Below, piece after piece: positions 52,555-62,329 of a DNA stretch of 64,000 nt. Positions within the stretch are counted from its first letter, which is position 1, and each line of letters begins with the position of its first letter. The DNA lies in contig NZ_JASITB010000005.1 in assembly GCF_030063455.1 (NCBI RefSeq), positions 265,592 to 329,591 of the forward strand, given 5' to 3'. The stretch comes from Cryobacterium sp. PH31-O1 (GTDB taxonomy: Bacteria; Actinomycetota; Actinomycetes; Actinomycetales; Microbacteriaceae). The notes under the pieces are model-generated. The model saw only the letters and a program-made list of their open reading frames with translations, made no database searches and had not been told where the DNA came from. The position numbers and the translations under genes are program-made.

Positions 52555-52830
52555 GAAGACGGTTAGTGCCCTGCTGGAGGGACCCGGATTTGCGGGAAGG
52601 CTCGCCCACGACTTGAACCTGACTCGGTCGAACGTTTCGAATCACCTGTCGTGCTTGCGCGGTTGGGCGGTTGCGGAATCGTTGCTGCCATCCCCGAGGG
52701 GCGGTCGACCCGGTATGAGATCGCCGACCCTCATCTGACAAAGGCACTGATCGGTCTGGTTGAAGTCGTCCTCGGCGTCGACGATGGTGCCGAGTACACC
52801 GACGACAGTTGCCCGAAAGCGTCTCCTGAG
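52555..52830 (+). pseudogene. ArsR-family regulator (CmtR-like), frameshifted by an 8-bp duplication
   Basis: Plus-strand sequence reads SALLEGPGFAGRLAHDLNLT then RSNVSNHLSCLRG in one frame and GCGIVAAIPEGRSTRYEIAD onward in another, ending VLGVDDGAEYTDDSCPK. The frames are joined by the tandem repeat GCGGTTGG / GCGGTTGC (52659-52666 and 52667-52674); removing one copy restores CLRGCGIV, as in the metal sensors CmtR/ArsR. The N-terminal ~30 residues are also missing. The metal-ligand cysteine region is partly kept. Confidence 0.7.
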
Positions 52831-53220
52831 AACGTCACAAACCCAGACCGCGGCCACGCCAACCGCATATGCCAAGAGATCCACCACCGTGAACGTGGTA
52901 CCTAGAACCAGCCGTGCGGGCGGGAAAACCGCCGCCAGCGCAGCGGGCCCAGCAGTCAGCTGAGCCAGTTCAATCAGCGCGCAGACGCCGTATGCGACGC
53001 TGGCACTCACGTTTGCTGCGATTCGCGGAACACAGAACACAGCCACGAGGTAAATCATGACGGCGTAGAGGGCGTCCGCGAGAAAGTCTGCAGCAGCTCC
53101 GGCTGCCGTGTAGTGCACCAGAAGCCCAACCCCTACGACCGCAGCGCCTGCGGCGGCAACTCCCGCCCGACTTCGCTGCACGCCCGCGCTTGTGCCCCCG
53201 GTTGCGCTGAATTGACTCAC
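52642..53220 (-). CDS. DUF2809 membrane protein
   Basis: 192 residues. After a Ser/Gly-rich start four or five spans follow: AGVAAAGAAVVGVGLLVHY, FLADALYAVMIYLVAVFCVP, ASVAYGVCALIELAQLTAG and VVDLLAYAVGVAAVWVCDV. These phrases match DUF2809. The normal family ends near VWVCDVL; the last ~55 residues run antisense through the ArsR pseudogene and look like read-through added by a rearrangement. The function is unknown. Confidence 0.75.
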   Translation of the reverse strand: MSQFSATGGTSAGVQRSRAGVAAAGAAVVGVGLLVHYTAAGAAADFLADALYAVMIYLVAVFCVPRIAANVSASVAYGVCALIELAQLTAGPAALAAVFPPARLVLGTTFTVVDLLAYAVGVAAVWVCDVLRRRFRATVVGVLGTIVDAEDDFNQTDQCLCQMRVGDLIPGRPPLGDGSNDSATAQPRKHDR

Positions 53221-53499
53221 AGTCTGAGACTAGGTGACCGTTCGACGGATTGGTACGCCCTTGAGTGCCGAAGCTATGCCCGAAACTGCGGTTAAAAAAA
53301 CTCCCCCGGCCCGACCTACGGTCAATTTTACGATTCTTCCTACTGCTTTTAGTTGGCTAAGTAAAGTCCTCCTTTAAGTGGACATCAGCGGTAGATTGCA
53401 CCTGCGCCAAAGAAAATTTGACTCTGACGCAAACAATTGCGTCACCAGAGTGGCGAAACCGCCACCACCGTAGCGCGCGGAAAGGGAGGGGACAGCGCT

Positions 53500-54177
53500 G
53501 TGAATCGAATCGTGGTTGTCGAAGACGAGCCCTTGCTGGCCCGACTCCTCGGGCGCATCCTCAGCGGTGCGGGGTACACGGTCACCGTGGCTGGCACGGC
53601 GGTCGACGCCCTGGCTGCCATCCGCACGGTGGACCCCGACCTGATCATCTTGGACCTCATACTGCCGGACGGACGTGGCGAGGACGTCCTTACCGAAGTG
53701 ATGCAATTCCGTCCGTCGAGCCGCGTCCTGGTGCTGTCATCGATGACACAGGTAGCGACCAAAGTTGGCGTCCTGAACGGCGGTGCGGTGGATTTTCTAG
53801 CCAAACCGTTTGCCAACGCCGAGCTGCTGGCCCGGATCAACACCCGCATTCGCACACCGCCATCGTCGCAGGCGTCGCCTGCGAAGGTCACGCGTTACCT
53901 CCGCAGTGCTGGCGTCAGTATCGATCTGCAGCAACGGGAGCTCGTGGTCGACGGGCTCCGTGTGCCCTTGACCCAACGAGAATTCCTGCTTCTGGTCTAT
54001 TTGCTCGAGCGGGCGCCCGAGCCGTGTACGCGGGCAGAGTTGCTCGAACGGGTCTGGGGAACGAAATTCGCCACCGGCACGAACGTCGTCGACGTCTGTG
54101 TGCGCCGGCTGCGATGGAAACTGTCAAACGACAAGATAGAAACGGTGCGCAATGTGGGATATCGGATCACGGCCTAA
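53500..54177 (+). CDS. Two-component response regulator (OmpR family)
   Basis: 225 residues. Receiver domain with acidic pocket VVVEDEPL, phospho-acceptor Asp 52 in IILDLILPDGRG and the conserved Lys in FLAKPF; winged-helix DNA-binding domain from ~130 (LTQREFLLLVYLLERAPEP, then the recognition part NVVDVCVRRLRWKL). The GTG start follows GGGAGGGG by eight bases. The sensor kinase gene overlaps its 3' end by 26 bases. Probably activates the metal-oxidase locus downstream. Confidence 0.9.
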   Translation: MNRIVVVEDEPLLARLLGRILSGAGYTVTVAGTAVDALAAIRTVDPDLIILDLILPDGRGEDVLTEVMQFRPSSRVLVLSSMTQVATKVGVLNGGAVDFLAKPFANAELLARINTRIRTPPSSQASPAKVTRYLRSAGVSIDLQQRELVVDGLRVPLTQREFLLLVYLLERAPEPCTRAELLERVWGTKFATGTNVVDVCVRRLRWKLSNDKIETVRNVGYRITA

Positions 54178-55258
54178 GGCAGTCCTCGTCACTGTCTGGG
54201 CGGTGTTTGCGGGACTGAACTGCTACCTCACCTTTGCGCTGCCCGGTCAGGAGACCATCCCCTACCACCTGGTCTGGGCTAGTTTCGCGCTGCTCTACGG
54301 GCTGTGCCCCTGGCCGCGACGCGCCACCCTCGTCGTCTTCACCATTATCATGACGATCACCGGGATCGCCCTGATCCGTCACGCGCTGGCAGGAATCATC
54401 GGGTGGGAAGAATGCAGCGAGATCGTTCTGATGGGCGGAATTATCTCGCTGTTGATCTGGCACGTGAACCGGCAGTGGGCGGCTCAGGCCCGACTGCGGG
54501 CGCTGCAGCAGGCCGACCGTTATCGCAGCGAACAGCGGGAAAACGCCGCTCGGTTCGGTTCGCACGAGGTACGCACACGGCTGACTATCGCCAGGGGCTA
54601 CGCGCAACTGATCGCCGACCAGTCAAGTGAGCCGACGGTGCGCGAGGACGCCGAGCTGGTGGTGGCTGAACTCGTCAAAGCGTCTGCATTGGCGACCAAT
54701 TTGCTCACCCTGGTGCGTGTGGTTGAGCCGTCGGATCCGGAGCCGGTCAACGTCGACCGGATGCTGGCCGAGATTCTGCGTCGGTGGTCGGTCACTGCCA
54801 ACCGCACCTGGAGCGCACGGAGCGCGGTCGGCACCGTGCAGGGCGACAATGAGCGACTCGAGGCTGTGCTGGACTGCCTACTCGAAAATGCGGTCCGGTT
54901 CACCGGCGCAGGTGACGTCATCGCCATGACCGCAGAGGCTCAGGGCGACGAGATGGTGCTGACCGTCCGGGACACCGGGGCGGGCATCCCCGCCGCCGAC
55001 CTGGGCTCCATCTTCGAGATCTTCCGAACCGCATCGACCGCAGGCGAGAGGGCCGGCAGCGGGCTAGGCCTCGCGATCGTCAAGGCCGCTATGGAAGCCC
55101 GTGACGGTACCGTCACGGTTGCTAGCGCGCTCGGTCAAGGCACAACTTTCACCCTGCGATTCCCGGTACAGCCCGCGTCGTCAACCCCACACCGAGAGCT
55201 GCCCTCCGAATCGGCTGATCGCGACCCCCTCAGCGAAGCGGTCGCCGTTCTCAACTGA
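54152..55258 (+). CDS. Membrane sensor histidine kinase
   Basis: 368 residues. Four membrane spans make up residues ~8-105 with hardly any extracellular loop, so it likely senses within the membrane. Phospho-acceptor His is in RFGSHEVRTRLTIARGYAQL (an atypical H-box), followed by the N-box LLENAVRF, G1 DTGAGIPAADLG and G2 GSGLGLAIVKA of the ATPase domain. No HAMP domain. It pairs with the response regulator. Convergent with the copC/copD remnant and the multicopper oxidase, whose expression it may govern. Confidence 0.88.
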   Translation: MWDIGSRPKAVLVTVWAVFAGLNCYLTFALPGQETIPYHLVWASFALLYGLCPWPRRATLVVFTIIMTITGIALIRHALAGIIGWEECSEIVLMGGIISLLIWHVNRQWAAQARLRALQQADRYRSEQRENAARFGSHEVRTRLTIARGYAQLIADQSSEPTVREDAELVVAELVKASALATNLLTLVRVVEPSDPEPVNVDRMLAEILRRWSVTANRTWSARSAVGTVQGDNERLEAVLDCLLENAVRFTGAGDVIAMTAEAQGDEMVLTVRDTGAGIPAADLGSIFEIFRTASTAGERAGSGLGLAIVKAAMEARDGTVTVASALGQGTTFTLRFPVQPASSTPHRELPSESADRDPLSEAVAVLN

Positions 55259-55327
55259 AACGGCGCTCCTTGCGTGTACCAGCAGCCGCACTGTCGGCGT
55301 CGCGCTCCCACACGGAACCCGCCAGGA

Positions 55328-56394
55328 TCAGCCGACGACGACCGCATCAGCGACGGCCGCAGGCCGCTCCAACTCGTTGACGCGTACGGCGGCGGTGATC
55401 GTCCATTGACCTGCCACAGGCAGAACAACCACTGCCCGATAGCTGCCTGGCGTTTTGCCAGGCTCGACCTTGGCGATCAGCGGCCCGAGACTTAAGTTCG
55501 GCTCGGCCATACTCACCTCAGGCATGGCGAGCGGCATGAGAGGGTCGCCTGCGGCATCGGTCAGGTCGAAGGTGATCACATTAATCCCAGCCGTCCCCGG
55601 GCCGAATTGACCGGTCAGGTGGCCGGTGCCGAGCTCGGCGAGCACCGGCATCCCAATGGGAGCGGACAGCGCGGTCGTCGCCGTTCCCGCCTGAGCCGGG
55701 GTGTCGGTTGCCTGGGGTTCTGCAAGGTCAAGGCCGAGGTGACCCCAATGACCAGCACCACTCCGATTACCTCAAAGCGGATGGCTACCGCCAGCCGGTG
55801 CCAGGCCCGTCCCGTGGCGTCTCCCCTGGCCAGGTGAGGCACGAGCCCGAACCGATTCCACGTCGCAAGTGCGCCGATCACCGCGACCAGGCCAAGTTTG
55901 ACCAGCAGCAGCTGACCATACGCACCCCCGACGAGGGTGGGCACCGAGCCGACGATCACAACGCCCAGGATGGTTCCGGTCACGCCCAGCAGCACAACGA
56001 GGCCACCGGCCAGGTGGAGAACCTGCTCAGGATCAGGGCAGCGTCGGCAGCGTCGCCTTTTCGCCGTCAGGCGCGAGTGACGTGCAACACTAGAGCTATC
56101 AAACCACCCAGCCAGACCGCTGCCGTCGTAGAGCTGAAAACCGTCGGCAACGAGGAAGACCGGCTCATCGAAGGTGAGTTCCACCGAGCTTGCCCATTGG
56201 GCCAGCACCGCGCCCTCTGCCGGCATTGTGAACAGCAGCTCGGCATGCGCCGACGCTGGGGCCGGCGGCAGCCCAAGCGCCATTGTCAGCGCCAAGGTCA
56301 TTGTTATGAGCACCAGACCGAGGAGCCGGCGCACCCTGGGTGCGCCGGCTGGAGATTTCGGGTCCTGGAGCCAGTGAGCCGTAATTGTCGACAC
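55328..56394 (-). pseudogene. Decayed copC-copD copper-resistance fusion
   Basis: The N-terminus (signal ending ASAHAELLFTMPAEGAV, then SSVELTFDEPVFLVADGFQL) matches CopC, whose mature His is kept, but the domain breaks off after ~75 residues and jumps to CopD-like spans (LLLVKLGLVAVIGALATWNR and GVVLVIGVTSALTLQNP). The frame then shifts, and a third piece (PVLAELGTGHLTGQFGPGTA through the stop at 55328) resembles the FixH/YtkA-like C-terminal domain. Deletion plus frameshift leave no working protein. It lies downstream of the multicopper oxidase on the same strand, beyond a hairpin. Confidence 0.65.
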
Positions 56395-56439
56395 AATGCT
56401 CTCTTTGTGCGGTATAACAGCACTTACGTGGGGCCAGCA

Positions 56440-56474
56440 CACCACCGCCCGGCCCTGAATTCCGGGCGGCGGTG
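56440..56474. terminator. Hairpin after the multicopper oxidase gene
   Basis: CACCACCGCCCGG (56440-56452) and CCGGGCGGCGGTG (56462-56474) form a 13-bp stem with one mismatch and a 9-base loop, between the multicopper oxidase stop (56488) and the copC remnant start (56394). Confidence 0.65.
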
Positions 56475-56487
56475 CGCTGTGGGGCAG

Positions 56488-59400
56488 CTAGTTACCCGTC
56501 GTGAATGTCCAGATGACGGGGACTAGCAGGTTGCCAGCGGTGTCCTTGATTCCGCTGTTGAGGGTGACGGTGTATTGGGTATTGGCCCGCAAGGTTCCGG
56601 TCGGGTTCAGCGTCGCCACCCTCGTGGTGCTGGAGTAGCTGGCCGTTGAGGTGAAGGCGGCGCCGGTCGACGTGCGTTTGATGGTGAAGTTCCCGCTCGC
56701 TGCTGCCGTACGCGGCAGACCGGTGACCGTCTCGTTGAAGGTGGCGGTAATGTTCGCCGTTCGGCTGACCCTGGTGGCGTTGACGGCCGGGGTTCGAGCC
56801 GTGACGACCGGGGCGGGACCGGTGATGAAGGTCCACGTCTTGGCGGTGAGCTGGTTTCCGGCCACGTCCTTGACCGCGTTGGTCAGCGACAGGATGTAGG
56901 TGCGGTCACCGACCAACGGGGCGTCCGGCGTCAGCGTTGCCACTCGGGTGGTGGCGTTGTAGCTGACCTTAGAGGCGATGGTCGCCGTCCCCAGCTTCAG
57001 GGTGAAGTTGGGGGTGCTGGTACCGGTGGCGGGCAGACCGGTCACCGCCTCGCTGAACGTCGCGGTCAGCGGAGTGCGCGTGGCCGTCGTTCCCAAACCG
57101 ACGCCGGTGGCTCCGGCGGCGGGGTTGGTAGTGGTGACCGTCGGACTGGGTCCGGTCGTGAAGACCCAGCTCGTGGCCGTCAGTGAGCCGCCCGACGCGC
57201 TCTTGATGGCCGTAGTCATCGAAAGGGTGTAGGGCTTGTCAGTGGCGAGCACCGCCGTCGGGGTGAGCGTGGCCGTGCGCGTCGTCGTGCTGTAGGTCAC
57301 CGAGGCCGGAACGGCCGTGGTGCCCTGCTTCAACGTGAACGTGGTGTTGCTGACACCGGTGACGGGTTCGTTGAATGTGAGGCTCGGTCGAACGTTGGTC
57401 GGCACCCCCGTCGCCCCGGATGCGGGGTTCTGGGCCGTCACCTTCGGCGTAGTGGAAGCCGTGAGCAGCGGCGCGGACACCGTGTTCCCGGCCGCGTTCC
57501 ATGCCGTGACCCGGTACGCGTACTGCCCGGTTCCGGCGGTCTTGTCGGTGTAGGCAGTGGCGTTCGCCAGCGTGGTCGCAATCTGGACGTAGGCGCCGAT
57601 CGTGCCATTGGCTAGAGGCGCGCGCTCGATCCGGTAACCGATCTCGTTTTTCGCATTGCCCCAGGTGGTGGGATCGGTGATCGATATCGGGGTTCCATCG
57701 GTCCACGTCAGCGGCACGTCGCTCGTGGGTCGAGTAAAGCTCACCACCGACGCGTCAGGCAGCGTGCGAGGTGCACTGACCGAGATGGGCCGCATCATAT
57801 CCATCTCCTCGTGGCTGAGGATGTGGCAGTGCCACACGTACTCCCAGCCGAAGTTGGTCATGACGTTAGTGATCGGATCGATCGGATTACCGTTGCTATC
57901 GGTGTTGTTGAACCCCGCTTCCGACCCGTTCGGGCCGGTCGCCCCGCCCTTTGCGCCCAGCGGCATCATGGGGTTGAGTGGCCGGTTGCTGTCAGGGATG
58001 GCGAACGGGAGTTTGGGCAGAATAGGTCGGACCGCCACGATCGTGTCTTCCAGGGGGCTGACCCGCACGGTGTCCTTCCAGCCGAGTTCTGTCGGTTCGG
58101 GCGGAATGATGATGTTGTCCCAGGTGACTCTGTTCAATACCTGTACGTCGTTCAGATGGAAGTGCAGCGGATGGGTGTCCACGCCGTTGTGAGTGATCTT
58201 CCAGATCTGCGTGCCGTCGGCGTTGGTGGAGATCGGGGTCACGTTGAGGCTGTTTGTTCCCTTCGTGCCGTCCAGCAGCTCGGTGGCAGGGTTAACGTAC
58301 GGGTAGAGGATGACGTTTTGAAGCAGCGGTGTCGCTCCGGGCGCTTCCAAACCGATATTGCCGCTCATTCGGCCCCACTCGTCGAAGTTCGCCGAGTTCA
58401 TCTCGTCGTGGACGCTTTTGCCCTCGATGGGAATGCTGAGCTGGCTGCCAGACAGGGTGTCGAACTTGAATTGGTCACCTCCCTGCTCCGCGATCCGGGC
58501 AAAGCCGTCACACTTGGCGGCGGGGTTGGCCGCCGCGTTGCAGTAACCGCTGCCGACGAAGTTCTTGCCGTAGGCCTGGTTGTATGCAGCCTGGCCCACG
58601 ACGATCGGGTTCTGTCCCGATTCGAAGACACCCGCAGGCTTGCCGGCCGCGTCGACGTGGTGATCAAACGCCGCCATCAGCTTGCCCATCTGGTCTGCCG
58701 TGGTGTTCGGGCGGTCGAAGGCCAGCGCGGGCGCCGCATTCGAAACCTTGACCTGCATGACCGACCTGGTGTCGGGCCCGTAGCCGGGCAGGGTCGTCGG
58801 AGCGCCGGCCGGGGACATATCCGGTCCACCAGTGTAGTAGTCGTAGCCGGGGATCCGACCGGGGAACGCCGCGGGTGCGTCGTTGTAGAGGATCAGCGTC
58901 TTCCCCTTATAGGCGGAGAAATCGACGATCACATCGGCCCGTTCGGCGGGCGCGAGCAGCAGCGAGTGCTGGTCGACGTTGCCGACGTCGAACCGAGTCG
59001 GGTCGGTGATCCACGTCGTCTCATGCGCGGGGACCACTGCCGGCGTCGGTAGGAAGCCGCCTTCGTTGCCGATCTGGATCCAGTCAGGGCCCTTGGGGCT
59101 CTTCGTGGTGTCCGGCGTCGGCATAACGACCGGGTCGGTCTGCGCCATGGAGACCTCGCTGGACTTCAGTGCGACCTCCGTTCCGGTCGCGGGATCGGCG
59201 ACGTACCAGGACAGGTTCCAGAACCGGTCGTCAGACCCGTTGAGGATCCGGAACCGATAAGACTTCGGCTCCATGGTCGTAGTCGGGTAGGCGGTGCCGT
59301 TCACGACCGGCGTGTCGTGGAAGGCCTCCATGCCGACCGAGTTGTTGGGTGTGGAGGGAATAAGTGCCGGTTCGCAAAAGTCGGCCACGTTCGGGTCGCA

Positions 59401-62100
59401 GGCGGGGTCAAAATATGGGTTAGCCATGGGCGGGTACTTGGCGTCCTTGGCCGGCGGCCAGAACCACGGGCCGTAGAACCAGCGTCCGAATGAGCTCATC
59501 CCACTGGGGTCACCCGGGTTCTGCGCTGGCATATAGACGTGCGGCTGCCAGAGGTTGCCCTCACCACCCCATTTCTTCGAATCCCAGGTGGGGTCAAGCT
59601 GAGCCATCCGCTTTGCACTCGGCACGAAGGTCTTGTCCTGGATAGTGAGCGGGGTGCCCATTCCGAGGCCATCGAGGGCGCCACCGGGAGCCATCAGCTT
59701 CTGCTCGGTGTCGTCGGTGATCATGTAGCCGGCTTCCTCGCCGGCGTACACATTGAGCCGCGTAATTCCCCACGAGTGGTCGTGATAGAACATCATCCGC
59801 GCGCTCTGCTGGTTGGTGTAGAAGAAGGTCTCCGCACCAGGACCGGGGTCCGGCATGTCCGGCACGTTGCTGACGCTGACGCCCTTCGGGTACGCGGTGT
59901 TCTCACCGGTCGGGGTCACCCACTGGTGCGGCGTGCCGTCGCTGATCCACGGAGTGATGCCGCCGTGCAGGTGCAGAGTGGCACGGTTCTCGGAATAGCA
60001 CGTGGTTGGTTTTGGAGTCTCCCCGCACATCGGGTTGCGCACACCGTCGAGCACGCTTTTCTCATCCGTTGCCATGTCCATTGGGATCTTGGTGGCGGGG
60101 TCGAGCGTCATCATGTCGGGACCGGAACCCGCGCCCATCACCGAGGTGTCGACCGGGAGGAACAGGTCGCCGGCAACGCCGGTGGGCAGAAGGTTGCGGA
60201 ACAGCACCCGGACGGGCTTGTTCTTGGTGGCAAGGATCGTCGGGCCGAGGTAGTGCGGCTTGTCCACACCGGTGAAGCTGATGGGGCTGTCGGGCAGGGT
60301 TGGGTCGAGGTTGGCATTGCCGAGTGCGACGTTCTTTCCCGGGACGACGCTGGTCGACAGTTGCACATACCCGCGGAGCAGGGTTGCCGGGAGGTCTCGA
60401 TGAAATTTCATCCGGTACTGCACTACGGCGATCTCGTAGTAGTCGGTGCCGGGGTAGGTGGTGGTGTCGGGCACGGCGACCGGAATGTACTGGCCCAGGT
60501 CGTTGGCATTGTCCTCTCCTTGCCCGGGGAGGGTGTCGACGAACTTCTTGATCCCCGGGGTGAGATAGCCCGCTCCGGGGGTGGTGACCACGATGTCAGT
60601 GACCGAGCCCTTGACCGCCACCTTGGCGGTGGCACTGGCCCCCTTGTCGGCCACGCCCGTGGTGTCGGCGATCGTCACTGCGGGTGTTGAGTCGTAGCCC
60701 GCCCCGCCGTCGATGACGTCGATGCGGGTGACACCGATGGTCGCCTCGACCTGGGCCGCCTGATCGGGAGCGGTCTTGCTGGCGTCGGTGAGGGTCACTG
60801 TCGGGGCCGAGGTGTACCCGCTGCCCGCGTTCGCAATCTCGACGCCGGTGACCACGCCGTTGGCGTTCATTGAGGCGCTGGCGGTGGCCTGCTCACCGTC
60901 GGCGAGGTCAGGCTTGGAGATGTTCACCAGTGGCTGGGCCTGATAGCCCGTTCCGCCGTCGGTCAGCTTCAGGTTGTCGACAGTCCCGCTGGCCAGCGCA
61001 TGCGCCTCGGAACCCGCTGTGGGGTTCCCTCCCGTCAGGGTCACCGCGGGTGAGGTGAACCCGTATCCGGTCTCGTTGACGTCGATGCTGGTGATGACGC
61101 CGGTAGCGATCTTGGCGGAGGCTTTCGCCACCGTGGTCGGGGTAACCCCGGCCGTCGTGATTTCCACCGTGGGCGGGACCGCGTAGCCAGCACCCGGGCT
61201 GGTCACGGTAACACCGGAGATGGCACCCGTTTTCGGGTCGACCGCGGCAGTGGCTTCTGCGCCCGTGCCCGGGTCGGTGATGGTCGGCGTGACGTCGGCC
61301 GCAAAGGAGTAGGTGCGGTCGTGGGAGAAGTCCGGGTAGTTCGAAGCACCAAGCTTTACCGTGCTGTCCTTGGCCGGGCCGATATTAGTGGCCATGGTCG
61401 GGTCGCCGCTGGCTGGCGTGCTCAACGTGTCGCCATTGGCGGGGACATCGGTGTCTACCGGAATGCCCTGGCCGTAGAAGCCGATCACGTCGTCCTTCTG
61501 AACTGTCACCGCCGGAACGAAATAAGTCTCGACCTCTCCGGTGTCCACGGTCGGCGTCGGCACCTTCAGCTCAGGGCTCGTGTAGACGACGGTGTACTCC
61601 CCCGCGAGACCGGTCGGTCGTAGCACCAGCCCGTGGAAGAGGTTGCCCGCCGAGGTGGTCGGGCTCGCTCCTGCGGTGCCCTGGTTCCAAGTTTGAAAGT
61701 CGTTGAGCGTGCCGGCGGGAAGCTTGGTGTGGTCGAGCACGACCAGTACCGGCCCCAACTCACCGGTCGGCTTCGCAAAGTCCGTCGCATACGTACGCTC
61801 GGTCAGCGGGTTACCGTGCAGAACCGGCGTCGGGGTCCCGACGCTGATTGTCACCATCGCATCCGCCAGCGTCTGCGGACTGTTCGCCCAATTGGGGTAT
61901 GGGCCGAAATAGTGGGGCACCTTTGCCGTATCTGTGGCGCTCATGGGGACCGCAGCCTCAGCGGCATCGGGCCGGAAGAAATCGCTCAGTCCCATGGGAC
62001 CGATGCCGCTGATCAGCAGCGCGAGCGCCACGACGGCAGCCGGCCCAGCCAAGCGACGTCTTGGGGCTTGGCGGAAGGGTGGGCGGGCAGGTGATTGCAT
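56488..62100 (-). CDS. Giant secreted multicopper oxidase with GxGY repeats and Ig-like C-terminal domains
   Basis: 1870 residues, far above the usual 500-700. Order: signal peptide (1-~50, ends AAEAAVP); a beta-rich N-terminal part; about six ~45-residue GxGY repeats (~290-520, e.g. GAGYAVPPTVEIT, GSGYTSAPTVTLT, GAGYDSTPAVTIA); the copper motifs HLHG (~710), YHDHSWG (~771), THPLHFH (~1306) and WHCHILSHEEMDMM (~1425); a fibronectin-like module (~1510-1600); and three Big_5-like repeats to the end, each closing with WxFxTG. All four copper motifs and the axial Met of the HCH..H..M type are present. It resembles MofA-like manganese oxidases, but substrate is not proved. The closest regulator is the adjacent two-component system. 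Confidence 0.88.
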   Translation of the reverse strand: MQSPARPPFRQAPRRRLAGPAAVVALALLISGIGPMGLSDFFRPDAAEAAVPMSATDTAKVPHYFGPYPNWANSPQTLADAMVTISVGTPTPVLHGNPLTERTYATDFAKPTGELGPVLVVLDHTKLPAGTLNDFQTWNQGTAGASPTTSAGNLFHGLVLRPTGLAGEYTVVYTSPELKVPTPTVDTGEVETYFVPAVTVQKDDVIGFYGQGIPVDTDVPANGDTLSTPASGDPTMATNIGPAKDSTVKLGASNYPDFSHDRTYSFAADVTPTITDPGTGAEATAAVDPKTGAISGVTVTSPGAGYAVPPTVEITTAGVTPTTVAKASAKIATGVITSIDVNETGYGFTSPAVTLTGGNPTAGSEAHALASGTVDNLKLTDGGTGYQAQPLVNISKPDLADGEQATASASMNANGVVTGVEIANAGSGYTSAPTVTLTDASKTAPDQAAQVEATIGVTRIDVIDGGAGYDSTPAVTIADTTGVADKGASATAKVAVKGSVTDIVVTTPGAGYLTPGIKKFVDTLPGQGEDNANDLGQYIPVAVPDTTTYPGTDYYEIAVVQYRMKFHRDLPATLLRGYVQLSTSVVPGKNVALGNANLDPTLPDSPISFTGVDKPHYLGPTILATKNKPVRVLFRNLLPTGVAGDLFLPVDTSVMGAGSGPDMMTLDPATKIPMDMATDEKSVLDGVRNPMCGETPKPTTCYSENRATLHLHGGITPWISDGTPHQWVTPTGENTAYPKGVSVSNVPDMPDPGPGAETFFYTNQQSARMMFYHDHSWGITRLNVYAGEEAGYMITDDTEQKLMAPGGALDGLGMGTPLTIQDKTFVPSAKRMAQLDPTWDSKKWGGEGNLWQPHVYMPAQNPGDPSGMSSFGRWFYGPWFWPPAKDAKYPPMANPYFDPACDPNVADFCEPALIPSTPNNSVGMEAFHDTPVVNGTAYPTTTMEPKSYRFRILNGSDDRFWNLSWYVADPATGTEVALKSSEVSMAQTDPVVMPTPDTTKSPKGPDWIQIGNEGGFLPTPAVVPAHETTWITDPTRFDVGNVDQHSLLLAPAERADVIVDFSAYKGKTLILYNDAPAAFPGRIPGYDYYTGGPDMSPAGAPTTLPGYGPDTRSVMQVKVSNAAPALAFDRPNTTADQMGKLMAAFDHHVDAAGKPAGVFESGQNPIVVGQAAYNQAYGKNFVGSGYCNAAANPAAKCDGFARIAEQGGDQFKFDTLSGSQLSIPIEGKSVHDEMNSANFDEWGRMSGNIGLEAPGATPLLQNVILYPYVNPATELLDGTKGTNSLNVTPISTNADGTQIWKITHNGVDTHPLHFHLNDVQVLNRVTWDNIIIPPEPTELGWKDTVRVSPLEDTIVAVRPILPKLPFAIPDSNRPLNPMMPLGAKGGATGPNGSEAGFNNTDSNGNPIDPITNVMTNFGWEYVWHCHILSHEEMDMMRPISVSAPRTLPDASVVSFTRPTSDVPLTWTDGTPISITDPTTWGNAKNEIGYRIERAPLANGTIGAYVQIATTLANATAYTDKTAGTGQYAYRVTAWNAAGNTVSAPLLTASTTPKVTAQNPASGATGVPTNVRPSLTFNEPVTGVSNTTFTLKQGTTAVPASVTYSTTTRTATLTPTAVLATDKPYTLSMTTAIKSASGGSLTATSWVFTTGPSPTVTTTNPAAGATGVGLGTTATRTPLTATFSEAVTGLPATGTSTPNFTLKLGTATIASKVSYNATTRVATLTPDAPLVGDRTYILSLTNAVKDVAGNQLTAKTWTFITGPAPVVTARTPAVNATRVSRTANITATFNETVTGLPRTAAASGNFTIKRTSTGAAFTSTASYSSTTRVATLNPTGTLRANTQYTVTLNSGIKDTAGNLLVPVIWTFTTGN

Positions 62101-62329
62101 GATTCCCCTAACAATCGTTGGATGCGGCTGCGGACTCTATGCGATGAGGGTGCACCACCGCTGTCCTCAACGGGCCATTTATGACACAACTGTCATCTAG
62201 CTGAAAGCATCTATGGACTGTTTCTTGAACACGTCGCCCCTGAATCGCGGCAGCATCCGTTTACTTATCGGCCGACGAGGACGATCGAAGTCCCGCCGGA
62301 AGCAACCGCGCACCGCGTCGTCGACCGGC
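62101..62329. promoter_or_regulatory. Upstream region of the multicopper oxidase
   Basis: About 230 bp between the oxidase start and the endonuclease remnant. The oxidase ribosome site AGGGGAA lies just before its ATG on the minus strand. TGACA-CAA-CTGTCA-like symmetry is visible at 62180-62195. No clear -10/-35 could be fixed. Confidence 0.3.

Noticed and set aside
57811..59052. Plus-strand 413-codon frame inside the multicopper oxidase
   Set aside because: Shadow of the oxidase; the translation is rich in Arg, Gly and Val without motifs, while the minus strand holds the copper motifs.
59539..60690. Plus-strand 383-codon frame inside the multicopper oxidase
   Set aside because: Same reason; antisense of the HLHG and HDH region.
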